A DNA stretch of 64,000 nucleotides from Streptomyces violaceusniger (lineage in GTDB: Bacteria; Actinomycetota; Actinomycetes; Streptomycetales; Streptomycetaceae): contig BJHW01000001.1 of NCBI GenBank assembly GCA_005405945.1, positions 4,030,001 through 4,094,000 of the forward strand, written 5' to 3'. Below are positions 17,120 to 27,541 of the stretch, in pieces (within the stretch, counting starts at the first letter, position 1; the number at the start of each line of letters is the position of its first letter). Made by a program: the position numbers and the translations under genes. The notes beneath the pieces were generated by a model. That model was not told the origin of the DNA. It did not search any database and was given only the letters and a program-made list of their open reading frames with translations.

Positions 17120-17701
17120 TCAGGCCGCGATGGCCTCGTACAGGCTGAAACCGGCCAGCGCCAGCATCACCAGGGCCGCGATCCTGGTGATCAGCCGCAG
17201 CGGTACGTACCGCATCAGGGTGCGGCCGCCCACGATGCCCAGGCCCGCGACGGCCCACAGGGCCAGCAGTGCGCCGACGCCCACCGACAGCGGGTCGTCG
17301 TAGCGGGCGGCGAGGTTCGCGGTCATGATCTGGGTCAGATCGCCGAACTCGGCAATCAGGATCAGCGTGAAGCCCGCCCCGGAGACCTTCCAGAAGCTCT
17401 GGTCGGCGGGCTTGCGGATCTCCTCCTCGTCGTCGTCCTTCTTGAAGAGCAGCATGGCCGCTCCCCCGAGGAAGAGCACCCCCACGATCGCCTGGAGCAG
17501 GCGGTGCGGCAGCAGGGTGAGCACACTGCCCGCCGCGATCGCGAGCCCGACGTGGAGGGCGAAGGCGGCGGCCACGCCGACGAAGACGTACGACGCGCGG
17601 TAGCGGGTGCCGAGCATCAGCCCGGCCAGGGCGGTCTTGTCGGGCAGCTCGGCGAGGAAGACGACGCCGAAGACCACGGCGGCGACGGTGATGCTGAACA
17701 C
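17120..17701 (-). CDS. TMEM165/GDT1-family (UPF0016) cation transporter, likely Mn2+ exporter
   Basis: A 193-residue protein with six hydrophobic helices in two homologous halves. The family signature E-x-G-D-[KR]-[TS] appears as Glu18-Leu-Pro-Asp21-Lys22-Thr23 in the first half and Glu118-Phe-Gly-Asp121-Leu-Thr in the second, separated by a cytoplasmic acidic loop (KKDDDEEE). Members exchange Mn2+ or Ca2+ for protons. The leader of this gene contains a yybP-ykoY-type riboswitch, which senses Mn2+ and commonly controls exactly this family. Together they support Mn2+ efflux under manganese excess. The first-copy Pro in place of Gly is common in bacterial members. Confidence 0.93.
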   Translation of the reverse strand: MFSITVAAVVFGVVFLAELPDKTALAGLMLGTRYRASYVFVGVAAAFALHVGLAIAAGSVLTLLPHRLLQAIVGVLFLGGAAMLLFKKDDDEEEIRKPADQSFWKVSGAGFTLILIAEFGDLTQIMTANLAARYDDPLSVGVGALLALWAVAGLGIVGGRTLMRYVPLRLITRIAALVMLALAGFSLYEAIAA

Positions 17702-17778
17702 GGAATGAATACCTCGTAGATCGGGCCGCGCCTAGGGCCCCGGGGAGGGATCGCTTCGGCACGGCAGCGTCGGACACT

Positions 17779-17910
17779 GCGGCCGAAGGTCTCGCTGGCG
17801 CACGGCCTCCGCGTCCCGCGGTGGTCCGTACGCTCCGGGCGCCGGCCCGCACCTCGAGGGGCGGGCAGTATGTCGACGGTCCGGCGAGGAGCTACTCCCC
17901 TTCTGCTTCC
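17779..17910 (-). ncRNA. yybP-ykoY manganese riboswitch upstream of the GDT1-family gene
   Basis: On the reverse strand the leader starts with AGAAGGGGAGTAGCTCC at about 17906-17889 and later contains GCCAGCGAGACCTTCGGCCG at about 17799-17780. These are the two conserved elements of the yybP-ykoY class: the GGGGAGUAG 5-prime block and the GC(C)NGCGAGACC block that docks to bind Mn2+. A CATAC bulge-like sequence lies between them. The 3-prime end is about 80 bases before the ATG at 17701, which is room for an expression platform. The downstream gene family matches known regulons. Confidence 0.85.
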
Positions 17911-17915
17911 ACAAA

Positions 17916-17921
17916 GGATAC
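17916..17921 (-). promoter_or_regulatory. -10 box for the riboswitch transcript
   Basis: TATCCT on the reverse strand is about seven bases upstream of the expected 5-prime end of the riboswitch. No confident -35 was found. Confidence 0.4.
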
Positions 17922-17989
17922 GGGACCCCCGCCGCACCCAGCCCCCGGGCCTCCACCCCGCCGCCATCGCGCCCGCCACCGCCTGCGTC

Positions 17990-18840
17990 CGGCTTTCCCC
18001 ACCCCGCCCCTTCCCACAGCGTCGACATGCGGCTCCACCGCGCGGCAAGGGCCCCACCCCTGAACCCCGGAGGCCCCGCGGCGGAGCCGCATACCGACGC
18101 CACGGGAAGGGGCGGAGCCCCAGTCCGAGGCCTGGGGCAGAGCCCTGGTCCGGGGCCCGGGGCAGAGCCCTGGTCCGGGGCCTGGGCCGGAACCCCAATC
18201 CGGGGTCTGGGGCCAAGCCCCATCCGGGGCCCGGGGCGAAGCCCCGGCCCGGGGACCTGGGGCAGAACCCCAATCCAAGGCCCGGGGCACAACCCCCACC
18301 CAGGGACTGGGCCAAGCCCCGACCCCAGGGACGACTGGGCCAAGCCCCCATCCGGGCCCCGGGGCGAAGCCCCGACCCAGGGAACCTGAGGCAGAACCCC
18401 AATCCAAGGCCCGGGGCACAACCCCGACCCCGGGAGCCTGGGGCCAAGCCCCCATCCGGGGCCCGGGGCGAAGCCCCGGCCCGGGGACCTGGGGCAGAAC
18501 CCCAATCCAAGGCGCGGGGCACAACCCCCACCCAGGGACTGGGCCAAGCCCCGACCCCAGGGACTGGGCCAAGCCCCCATCCGGGCCCCGGGGCCAAGCC
18601 CCGACCCAGGGACCCGGGCACAACCCCAATCCAAGGCCCGGGGCACAACCCCAATCCAAGGCCCGGGGCACAACCCCCACCCAGGGACTGGGCCAAGCCC
18701 CGACCCCGGAGCCTGGGGCCAAGCCCCCCCATCCGGGCCCCGGGGCCAAGCCCCGGCCCAGGGACCCGGGGCGAAGCCCCTGTCCGGGGCCTGGGGCGGA
18801 GCCCCAGTTTCGGGGAGGGGCGGGTAGGGGAAAACAGCCC
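17990..18840. repeat. GC-rich intergenic repeat cluster 3 (largest)
   Basis: About 850 bp of irregular tandem units of roughly 20-30 bp, alternating GGGGC(A/G)AAGCCCC-type palindromes with CCCGGGACC/CCCAATCCAAGG spacers. Local groups are duplicated: an almost identical stretch of about 120 bp occurs twice, around 18190-18320 and 18430-18560. It opens with CCCCGCCCCTTCCCAC and closes with GGGGAGGGGCGGGTAGGGGA, the same edges as clusters 1 and 2. Open frames here encode only Pro/Gly/Arg repeats. Confidence 0.8.
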
Positions 18841-19293
18841 GCCGCAGGCGTCGCGATCCGCCGGTCGCTCCCAGGCCGCCCGGAGGGCCGTCGCCGCCCG
18901 GAGGGCCGTCGCCGCCCGGAGGGCCGTCGCCGCCCGGAGCGCCATTCGCGCTCGCGCGCCCGGCTCGCGGGTGGCCGTCCGGCGCGGGACCGCACGCACC
19001 GGGCGGCGGAGCCGCGAGCGCCGCCCCGGGCACGGCGTTGACCGGCGGCAACGCCACCACCCCGATCACCCCCGGGCGCGGGCGCACGCGATCCACAGCC
19101 ACAGCGCGACCCCACGACCGCCGCGCCGGATGGACTACGTGGCACCAACTGCCCCTGGAACCCTCTGGAACCCCTTGCGTTGACATGACCGCGTCGTCAC
19201 CCTGTTACCTGGCGCCCACCCCGCAGCAACCCGGCGCCGCAACCATGGCCGGGCACCAGCGGCCAACGCCCCCCACCCCTCAAGGGAGTTCGC
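18841..19293. other. non-coding spacer with 18-bp tandem repeat
   Basis: Contains a 18-bp unit GCCGCCCGGAGGGCCGTC repeated three times plus a degenerate copy at about 18877-18940. The rest is featureless GC-rich sequence leading to the HNH nuclease promoter. No gene is supported. Confidence 0.5.
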
Positions 19294-19953
19294 ATGTCGG
19301 ACACGTCTACTCGCCGTCGCGTCTACGCGCGTCGCGCATCCGTCTTCGGTGGGTTCGTCGCCCTGCTCGGCACGCTCGTGCTGAGCGGGCCCGCCGCCGA
19401 GGCTTCCCCGCCCACCCCGCCCAGCGCCGCCACCGCCCGCACCCAGCTGGCCTCGCTGACCGTCAAGGCCGAAGGCTCGTCCGACGGTTACAGCCGCGAC
19501 AAGTTCCCGCACTGGATCACCCAGAGCGGCGCCTGCAACACCCGCGAGGAAGTCCTCAAGCGGGACGGAACCAACGTCCAGACCGACTCCAGCTGCGCGG
19601 CCACCAGCGGCAAGTGGTACTCCGAGTACGACGGCGCCACCTGGTCCGCCGCCTCCGACGTGGACATCGACCACGTCGTGCCGCTCTCCGAGGCGTGGAA
19701 GTCCGGCGCCAGCGGCTGGACCACCGCCCAGCGCCAGTCGTTCGCCAACGACCTGACCCACTCCCAGCTCATCGCCGTGACGGACAACGTCAACCAGTCC
19801 AAGGGCGACCAGGACCCCGCCGAGTGGCTGCCGCCCCGGACCGCCTACCACTGCATGTACGCCCGCATGTGGGTCTCGGTGAAGTACACCTACAAGCTCA
19901 CCCTCGACTCGGCCGAGAAGTCCGCGCTCAGCGGCATCCTCAACGGCTGCTGA
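19294..19953 (+). CDS. secreted HNH-type nuclease (DUF1524 family)
   Basis: A 219-residue protein beginning at ATG 19294 after AAGGGAG. A twin-basic N-terminus, hydrophobic core (FVALLGTLVLSG) and AEA-S cleavage region near residue 37 indicate export. The DUF1524 signature is DVDIDHVVPLSEAW, with catalytic His127 preceded by Asp126. NDLTHSQLIAVTDNVNQSKG supplies the Asn/Asp of the HNH fold, and WLPPRTAYHCMYARMW is the family's C-terminal block. Four cysteines (81, 101 and two near the C-terminus) may form disulfides. It likely degrades extracellular DNA or RNA for nutrient recovery. Confidence 0.92.
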   Translation: MSDTSTRRRVYARRASVFGGFVALLGTLVLSGPAAEASPPTPPSAATARTQLASLTVKAEGSSDGYSRDKFPHWITQSGACNTREEVLKRDGTNVQTDSSCAATSGKWYSEYDGATWSAASDVDIDHVVPLSEAWKSGASGWTTAQRQSFANDLTHSQLIAVTDNVNQSKGDQDPAEWLPPRTAYHCMYARMWVSVKYTYKLTLDSAEKSALSGILNGC

Positions 19954-20016
19954 GACACCGCGCTGAGAGCCCCTGAGACACCGCTCCGTCCGGCGCACCG
20001 CCGGAGGAACCGCCGC

Positions 20017-20077
20017 ACCTCCTCCGTCGTTCCGTACCGTACGCATGACGAGCACATCGAAGAACGACGGAGGAGGT
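20017..20077 (+). promoter_or_regulatory. 16-bp perfect inverted repeat enclosing the phoD-like ribosome site
   Basis: ACCTCCTCCGTCGTTC (20017-20032) is the exact reverse complement of GAACGACGGAGGAGGT (20062-20077), with 29 bases between. The right arm contains the Shine-Dalgarno GGAGGAGG of the gene starting at 20082. In RNA this stem would bury the ribosome site. In DNA it could be an operator. Confidence 0.55.
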
Positions 20078-20081
20078 CCGG

Positions 20082-21857
<1,776 letters not shown>

Positions 21858-21993
21858 GTGCCGTTGCGCGGCATATGCCACGTGATACAGACCACAACGG
21901 AGGGGTACGTACCGGAGACCGGGTCGATTCGTGTCGGGCGGGCGGCATGATGGGCGCGCATCGTGCGTCACATCTGCCCCGGGAGACACAGCC

Positions 21994-23975
21994 TTGGCCG
22001 GAGACCCCCACGCGATAGCCGTCGTCGGCGCCGGGCCGCGCGGCACCAGCGTACTGGAGCGCCTGTGCGCCTCGGCCCCGGAGCTGGCGCCCGGCATCCC
22101 GCTGACCGTGCACATGCTGGACCCCTCCCCGCCCGGCGCGGGACGGGTCTGGCGCACCGCCCAGCCGGACGAGTTGCTGATGAACACCGTGGCCTCGCAG
22201 GTGACCCTGTTCACCGACGCGAGCGTCGAATGCGGGGGACCGGTGCGGACCGGACCGAGCCTGTACGAATGGGTCGCCGCGCGCGGTCTGGCGCCCGGCC
22301 TCGGCCCGGACGACTACCCCAGCCGCGCGCTCTACGGCCGCTATCTGGAGTGGGTGTTCGCCGAGGTGGTGCGGGGCGCGCCGGACACCGTGACCGTCCG
22401 GGCGCACCGGGCCCGCGCCGTACGGCTGGAGGAACGGGCAGACGGCACGCAGGTGCTGACGCTGGATGACGGGAGCCGACTGGAGGGGCTGCGCGCGGTC
22501 GTCCTGGCGCAGGGCCATCTGCCGGCGGCCACCGACGCCACGGAGCGGCGGTACGCGGCGCACGCGGAGCGGCACGGGCTGCGCTACTACCCGCCCGCCA
22601 ACCCCGCCGATGTCGACTTGTCGCTCATCGCGCCGGGCGAACCGGTGCTGCTACGCGGCCTCGGCCTCAACTTCTTCGACCACATGGCGCTGCTGACGGC
22701 GGGCCGGGGCGGCACGTTCGTCCCGAAGGCGCACGGCGGCCTGGTCTACCGGCCCTCGGGGCTCGAGCCACGGCTGTACGCGGGGTCCCGGCGCGGCATC
22801 CCGTACCACGCGCGGGGCGACAACGCGAAGGGGCCGTGCGGCCGGCACACCCCGCTGCTGCTGACCCCGAGGTGCTCGTCCACTTCCGCAAGCGCGCGGA
22901 CGCCGGCGATCCGCCGGACTTCCTCACCGAGATATGGCCACTGGTGGCCAAGGAAGCCGAGACGGTCTACTACGAGGCGCTGCTGGCCCTCCGCGCCCCC
23001 GACACCCATATCCCCGCCGTACCGGAAGCCCCGGACGCCGCCGAGTCCGGCTCCGGAACCCCCGCCCCGTTCACCCCGGCACACTTCCGGCGTCACTTTT
23101 TGGCCATCGAGCACGGAAGCCCCGAAGAGGCCGCCGTGCTCACGGAGTACGGCATTCCGGAGGCGCAGCGCTGGTCCTGGGACACGGTGGCCCAGCCGTA
23201 CCGCGGACGCCGGTTCACGGGGCGTGAGGACTTCCGGCGGTGGCTGCTGGGCTACGCCCACCAGGACGTGGCGCACGCGCGGCTGGGCAATGTCGAGGGC
23301 CCGGTCAAGGCGGCGCTCGACGTGCTGCGCGACCTCCGCAACGAGCTGCGTCTGATCGTCGACCACGGCGGGCTGACGGGGGCGTCCCGCCGCGCCCATC
23401 TGGACCGCTGGTACACCCCGCTCAACGCCTTCCTCTCGATCGGCCCGCCGCGCCGCCGGATCGAGGAGATGGCCGCGCTGATCGAGGCGGGGATCCTGGA
23501 CGTCCTCGGCCCACGGCTCGAGGTGACCTTGGAACGTCCAGACCAAGGGGGCGGAGCGGCTGGGTTCGCGGCGCGCTCGGCCGAGGTGCCGGGTCCGCCG
23601 GTGGTGGCCACGACGCTGATCGAGGCCCGGCTGCCGGAGCCGGATGTGCGCCGGACCGCCGATGAGTTGCTGATCCATCTGCTGGCGACCGGGCAGTGCC
23701 GTCCGCACCGGGTGGAGGGCTACGAGACCGGCGGCCTCGACGTCACCACCGCCCCCTACCGGCTGGTGGACGCCCAGGGCCGCCCGCATCCGCGGCGGTT
23801 CGCCATCGGGGTGCCGACCGAGGGGGTCCACTGGGTGACGGCCGCGGGCGCGCGGCCGGGCGTGAACTCGGTCACCCTCTGCGACACGGACGCGGTAGCA
23901 CGGGCGGTGCTGCGCGTGACGACCGCGCGGGAGACCCGGCAGGAAGGTGCCCCGATGTGCGCCGTGGGGCTCTGA
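21994..23975 (+). CDS. FAD/NAD(P)-binding protein (FAD_NAD_bind_9-like flavoprotein); single-base frameshift
   Basis: Restoring one C in the run at 22865-22868 joins two frames into a 660-residue protein. The N-terminus has a dinucleotide motif AIAVVGAGPRGTSVLERL, followed by PPGAGRVWRTAQPDELLMNT, the hallmark of the FAD/NAD(P)-binding family of large uncharacterised actinobacterial flavoproteins. The second half carries GGLTGASRRAHLDRWYTPLN and PRRFAIGVPTEGVHWVTAAG. I choose TTG 21994, which follows GGGAG at eight bases, over the GTG at 21931. Homologs may act in lysine/ornithine N-hydroxylation-like or other oxidations, but this is unproven. The break is probably an assembly error. Confidence 0.85.
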
Positions 23976-24037
23976 GGAGCGGATTCGGGGCGTCAGGAGA
24001 AGGCTTCCGGGGCACTCACATTGGCAGGAACTTGAAC

Positions 24038-24067
24038 TTGCAACAAAAGATGAGGGGAACCTAACCT
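24038..24067 (+). promoter_or_regulatory. promoter of the DoxX-family gene
   Basis: TTGCAA (24038-24043) and TAACCT (24062-24067) are separated by 18 bp, a good vegetative promoter in an unusually AT-rich stretch. The start codon is at 24114. Confidence 0.5.
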
Positions 24068-24113
24068 GGCGTTCCGTTGTTCCCCGTCCCCAGGAGCAAG
24101 GAGCTCCCCTCTC

Positions 24114-24593
24114 ATGCCTTCTTCCCCCACCCCCCGCACCCTCGGCGAGGCGCTCGACAGCGCCAGGCCGTACGTCCTCTCCCTCTTCCGCATCGTGGTC
24201 GGACTGCTGTTCTTCTGCCACGGCGCCTCATCGCTGCTCGGCTGGTTCGGCGGCATGATGGGCACCGGCAAGACCATCGAGGCCGGCACCTGGCCGGGCT
24301 GGTACGCGGCGGTCATCCAACTCGTCGGCGGCGCGCTGGTGATGCTCGGCGTCGGCAGCCGCAGCGCGGCCTTCATCTCCTCGGGCTCGATGGCCTACGC
24401 GTACTTCCACGAGCACCAGCCCGAGAAGCTGTGGCCCATCCAGAACGGCGGCGAGCCCGCCGCGATGTTCTGCTGGGCCCTGCTGCTGCTCGTCTTCACC
24501 GGCCCCGGCCCCTTGGCGCTGGACCGGATATTCGGCTCGGCCCGCGCGGGCGAGGCGGCGCCGGAAGCGCCGCGCGAGCCGTCCCGGGTCTGA
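24114..24593 (+). CDS. DoxX-family membrane protein
   Basis: A 159-residue protein with four predicted membrane helices. LSLFRIVVGLLFFCHGASSLL is typical of helix 1 of DoxX, followed by WPGWYAAVIQLVGGALVMLG, SAAFISSGSMAYAYFHEH and MFCWALLLLVFTGPGPLALD. The short family is linked to thiosulfate:quinone oxidoreductase subunits and to redox/stress membrane complexes, though most actinobacterial members are uncharacterised. ATG 24114 follows CAAGGAG. A strong terminator follows at 24658-24696, so the gene is monocistronic. Confidence 0.9.
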   Translation: MPSSPTPRTLGEALDSARPYVLSLFRIVVGLLFFCHGASSLLGWFGGMMGTGKTIEAGTWPGWYAAVIQLVGGALVMLGVGSRSAAFISSGSMAYAYFHEHQPEKLWPIQNGGEPAAMFCWALLLLVFTGPGPLALDRIFGSARAGEAAPEAPREPSRV

Positions 24594-24657
24594 CGGACGG
24601 CGGCCGGACGTCACGTCGTCCAGTCGTCAGTTCCGCGCATTCGACGTGAGGTCACCC

Positions 24658-24696
24658 ATCACGCCATGCGGGGTCGAACGCCCCGCATGGCGTGAT
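24658..24696 (+). terminator. 16-bp perfect stem terminator after doxX-like gene
   Basis: ATCACGCCATGCGGGG, seven-base loop TCGAACG, CCCCGCATGGCGTGAT: a perfect inverted repeat 65 bases downstream of the DoxX stop codon. It is followed by TTCGAACAAC. Confidence 0.85.
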
Positions 24697-24828
24697 TCGA
24701 ACAACATCATCACACCCCTTACCGTTATCCTCTTCAGTCACAGGCGTACGCTGTATGGCTGTTACAGGCTGACGCCTGCCGCTTCCCGGCGACATGCGCA
24801 GCGGGGGACCGGGATCGGGAGTAGTACG

Positions 24829-25518
24829 TTGTTGGAACATTTGGGGTCGCTGACCAACACCCCATGGATCTATGCGGTGATCGGGGCATCCGTCCTGCTC
24901 GATGTCTTCCTGCCCGTTCTGCCCAGCGGAGTTCTGGTCATCACGGCCGCCACCGCGGCCGCCGGCACCACCGTTGACGCCGTCGGCGTGGTGCGCCAGG
25001 CCGGCGCGGCCGACTTCCCCGCCATGTTCGGGCTGATGCTGTGCGCCGCGACCGCCTCCGTCCTCGGGGACATGGTCGCCTATCGGCTGGCCTGGCGCGG
25101 CAGCGACCGGCTCGACCGCGCCATCGCCCGCTCCCGCCGACTCACCTCCGCCCAGGAGAAGTTGGGCACCGCGCTGGTGCGCGGCGGCGGTCCGCTCGTG
25201 GTGATAGCCCGCTTCGCGCCCGCGGGACGCTCGGTCGTCAGCCTGAGCGCGGGCGCGGCCCACCGGAGGGTGAAGGAATTCCTGCCCTGGTCGGCGGTGG
25301 CCGGGCTCGCCTGGGCGGCGTACAGCGTGGCGCTCGGCTATGTCGGCGGCCAGTGGCTCGGCGCCACCTGGCTGGGCACGGCGGTCTCGGTGCTCGCGCT
25401 GTTCGCGGCGGGCGCCGGTGCGGCGTATGTGATGAAGCGCCCCGGTGAGGGTGAGACGGGTCCGCTCCCCGCGGGCCCGGCCGGGCAGCCGCTGCCCGGC
25501 GTCCACCAGGCACGGTAG
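24829..25518 (+). CDS. DedA-family membrane protein (VTT/SNARE-associated domain)
   Basis: About 229 residues starting at one of two adjacent TTG codons (24829 or 24832) behind ATCGGGAG. The DedA/VTT features are a hydrophobic amphipathic helix PVLPSGVLVITAATAAAG, a GDMVAYRLAWRGSDRL turn, and the conserved VVIARFAPAGRSVVSLSAGAA segment with the essential Arg and Gly residues. A C-terminal helix pair follows. DedA proteins are proton-dependent lipid scramblase or flippase candidates for undecaprenyl phosphate and phosphatidylethanolamine. The longer frame back to 24646 crosses the upstream terminator and is not credible. Confidence 0.88.
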   Translation: MLEHLGSLTNTPWIYAVIGASVLLDVFLPVLPSGVLVITAATAAAGTTVDAVGVVRQAGAADFPAMFGLMLCAATASVLGDMVAYRLAWRGSDRLDRAIARSRRLTSAQEKLGTALVRGGGPLVVIARFAPAGRSVVSLSAGAAHRRVKEFLPWSAVAGLAWAAYSVALGYVGGQWLGATWLGTAVSVLALFAAGAGAAYVMKRPGEGETGPLPAGPAGQPLPGVHQAR

Positions 25519-25573
25519 GGCCGTGTCGGCGACCGATTACGGATCGGCCCGCGATTGCCGCTACGGTCCCTGC

Positions 25574-25609
25574 ATGCGTACCCCCACCGTGCCGGCTCCG
25601 GCATGCTGA
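25574..25609 (+). CDS. possible leaderless mini-ORF overlapping the transglycosylase start
   Basis: TACGGT (25562-25567) is followed six bases later by ATG 25574, which opens an 11-codon ORF (MRTPTVPAPAC). Its TGA overlaps the ATG at 25603. This may be a translational coupling leader, or simply the promoter and 5-prime leader of the next gene. Confidence 0.25.
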   Translation: MRTPTVPAPAC

Positions 25610-26309
25610 CCCGCGCCGCCGGGATGGTCGCCGCGTTCCTCGCCGGCCTCGCCCTGATCGTCGCCGCGGTCCTGGTCGTACGGCATCTCACCGAGCCCTC
25701 GGAGCCCGAGCTGCCGGTGATCCCCGATGCCAGGCGCCCCGTCGTGGAGTCCGCGGCCCGCGCCTGCTCCCCGCTGAGCGTGCCGCTGCTGGCCGCCCAG
25801 ATCGACGCGGAGAGCGGCTGGCGCCGGGACGCGGACTCCGGGCACGCCCAGGGCATTTCGCAGTTCTCCCCGGTCACCTGGAAGGAGTGGGGCCAGGACG
25901 GCGACGGCGACGGCAAGGCCGACGTCTGGGAGCCCCGCGACGCCATCCCCTCGCAGGCCCGCTACATGTGCCATCTGTACGAGGTGGTCAAGGTGGTCCC
26001 GGGCAGCGGGACCAGGCTCGGCTCGACCCGGCTCGCGCTCGCGGCGTACAACGCGGGGCCGAACGCGGTGCTCCGGGCGCGCGGCATCCCGAAGATCCTC
26101 GAGACGCGGGAGTATGTCGACAAGATCTTGAAGGACTTGCTGCCCAAGTACCAGGAGAGCGAGGAGAAGTACCAGCGGAGCGAGGGGAAGCACACCGGCG
26201 GTGCCTCCGCCTCACCCTCCGCCCCGGCCTCCCCTCGCCCTCCGGCGATCCGTCCGGGCCCGCCTCCGACTCCTCACCCTCCTCACCGGCGGCTACGCGT
26301 CGGCCGTGA
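25603..26309 (+). CDS. lytic transglycosylase (SLT domain), membrane-anchored; single-base frameshift at the C-terminus
   Basis: ATG 25603 begins a signal anchor (MVAAFLAGLALIVAAVLVV). The SLT-type transglycosylase domain follows: AAQIDAESGWRRDADSGHAQ with the catalytic Glu in the ESGW motif, GISQFSPVTWKEWG and LALAAYNAGPNAVLRARGI, the two signature motifs of goose-lysozyme/SLT enzymes. It cleaves peptidoglycan to 1,6-anhydro ends. Near the end, one base missing from the C run at 26231-26234 makes the frame run on over the convergent hydrolase gene. With it restored, the protein has 235 residues, ends in a Ser/Pro tail and stops at 26309. Confidence 0.88.
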
Positions 26310-27075
26310 TGAAGTCCTCCACGGCCCGTACGAGTTCCTGCGGTGTCTCATCGGCGGGGTAGTGCCCGGCGTACTCCAGCTCCACCAGCTCGGCGTTGAC
26401 GTACCAGCGCAGCCAGGTCTGCCGCATCACCTCCGCCGTGAGCGCGGGGTCGTGGGCGCCGACCACGATCCGGACCGGCACCTGGGCGCCCGCTATGTCC
26501 TCGTGGAAGTCCTCCAGCGCCCAGGAGTCCAGCCATGCCCGGAGCGCCTTGGGGTCGCTGTGCTCCACTGAGTGCCGCACCATCAGATCCAGCCAGGCGT
26601 CCGGGTGGCGGCCGCCGGTGGTCAGGTCGATGATCTCCCGGCGGTTCTCCGGGCGGTCGGCGGCGGCCGCGAACAGCTGCCACTGCTCGCCCTCCATCGG
26701 CACCCCGCTGGCCGGCACCGGCGCGACCCCGACCAGCCGGTGGACCCGCTCCGGGGCGGCCGCCACGACGCGCTGGACGACCGCCCCGCCCATCGAGTGG
26801 CCGATGAGCGAGAACCGCTCCCAGCCGAGGTGATCGGCGAGCGCGAGCAGATCGCCCCCGGCCTCGCCGGTGGTGTACGCGCCGGGGATGTCGCGCGCCT
26901 CGCCGTAGCCGCGCAGGTCGGGCAGCACATAGGTGAACCCGCGCCGGTCGACGTGCGGCAGCATCGCGGCGTACGCGGCCCGGTCCGAGAACCAGCCGTG
27001 CACCGCCATCACATGGTGCGGCCCGTCGCCGACGGTTTCGTACGGTGGAACGAGGGGTGGAACGATCGGTCCCAT
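26293..27075 (-). CDS. alpha/beta hydrolase
   Basis: A 260-residue enzyme starting at ATG 27075, which is preceded by CGGAGGTGCC. Oxyanion-region VMAVHGWFSD and the nucleophile elbow LIGHSMGG (Ser94) are present. A catalytic Asp lies in VVGAHDPALT and His in LEYAGHYPADE, completing the triad. The proportions fit the haloperoxidase/hydrolase 6 branch of small esterases with a cap domain. Its stop at 26293 overlaps the restored end of the convergent transglycosylase by 17 bases. The substrate is unknown. Confidence 0.9.
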   Translation of the reverse strand: MGPIVPPLVPPYETVGDGPHHVMAVHGWFSDRAAYAAMLPHVDRRGFTYVLPDLRGYGEARDIPGAYTTGEAGGDLLALADHLGWERFSLIGHSMGGAVVQRVVAAAPERVHRLVGVAPVPASGVPMEGEQWQLFAAAADRPENRREIIDLTTGGRHPDAWLDLMVRHSVEHSDPKALRAWLDSWALEDFHEDIAGAQVPVRIVVGAHDPALTAEVMRQTWLRWYVNAELVELEYAGHYPADETPQELVRAVEDFITADA

Positions 27076-27541
27076 GGCACCTCCGGTCCCAGTCGAATAC
27101 GGGCGCGCGGCGCGTGCCCGTGAGGGACAACGGTGACGTCTCCCACTTCGGGTGGGCAAGCCCGATGCGCATATGCGTGCCCGCGATACGCCCCGGGGAG
27201 GGGCCGCATCGCGGGCACGTGGCCGTCCGTGTGGCGGAGGGTGCTACGGATGGTTCACGAGGTTCGCCACATTGTTGCCGGAATTGGGCGGCCCGCCCGT
27301 GTTGTTGATCACGTGGCCGATGGTGCCGGTGCCGCCGAGCGACACGGCGGCGATAGCGGGCCGTCCGGTGCGGCCGAACGGGCCCGGGAGGTGCCGCCGA
27401 GACGGCCGGGCGCCGCCGTAACGGGGCCCTCAGGTGCTGGCGGACGCGCCCTCAGGTACCGCCGGAACGGGCCCGGCGCCTCTGGAACCCGTCACCCACC
27501 ACCGGCCATCCCTTCCAGCGACTCTCGAACGGACAGGGACC
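27076..27541. other. intergenic region with a possible small secreted-protein remnant on the reverse strand
   Basis: On the reverse strand around 27330-27250 a frame reads AAVSLGGTGTIGHVIN followed by NTGGPPNSGNN and VANLVNHP before TAG at about 27249. It looks like the C-terminus of a small secreted Asn/Gly-rich protein. No start codon or signal peptide is found upstream in that frame, so it may be a fragment or the end of a frameshifted gene. The plus-strand open frames here are shadows. Nothing else is recognisable. Confidence 0.3.

Noticed and set aside
25574..25609. Leader mini-ORF as an attenuator like the Thr leader
   Set aside because: No run of one amino acid's codons and no hairpin before the next gene. 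Overlap with the next ATG suggests at most translational coupling.
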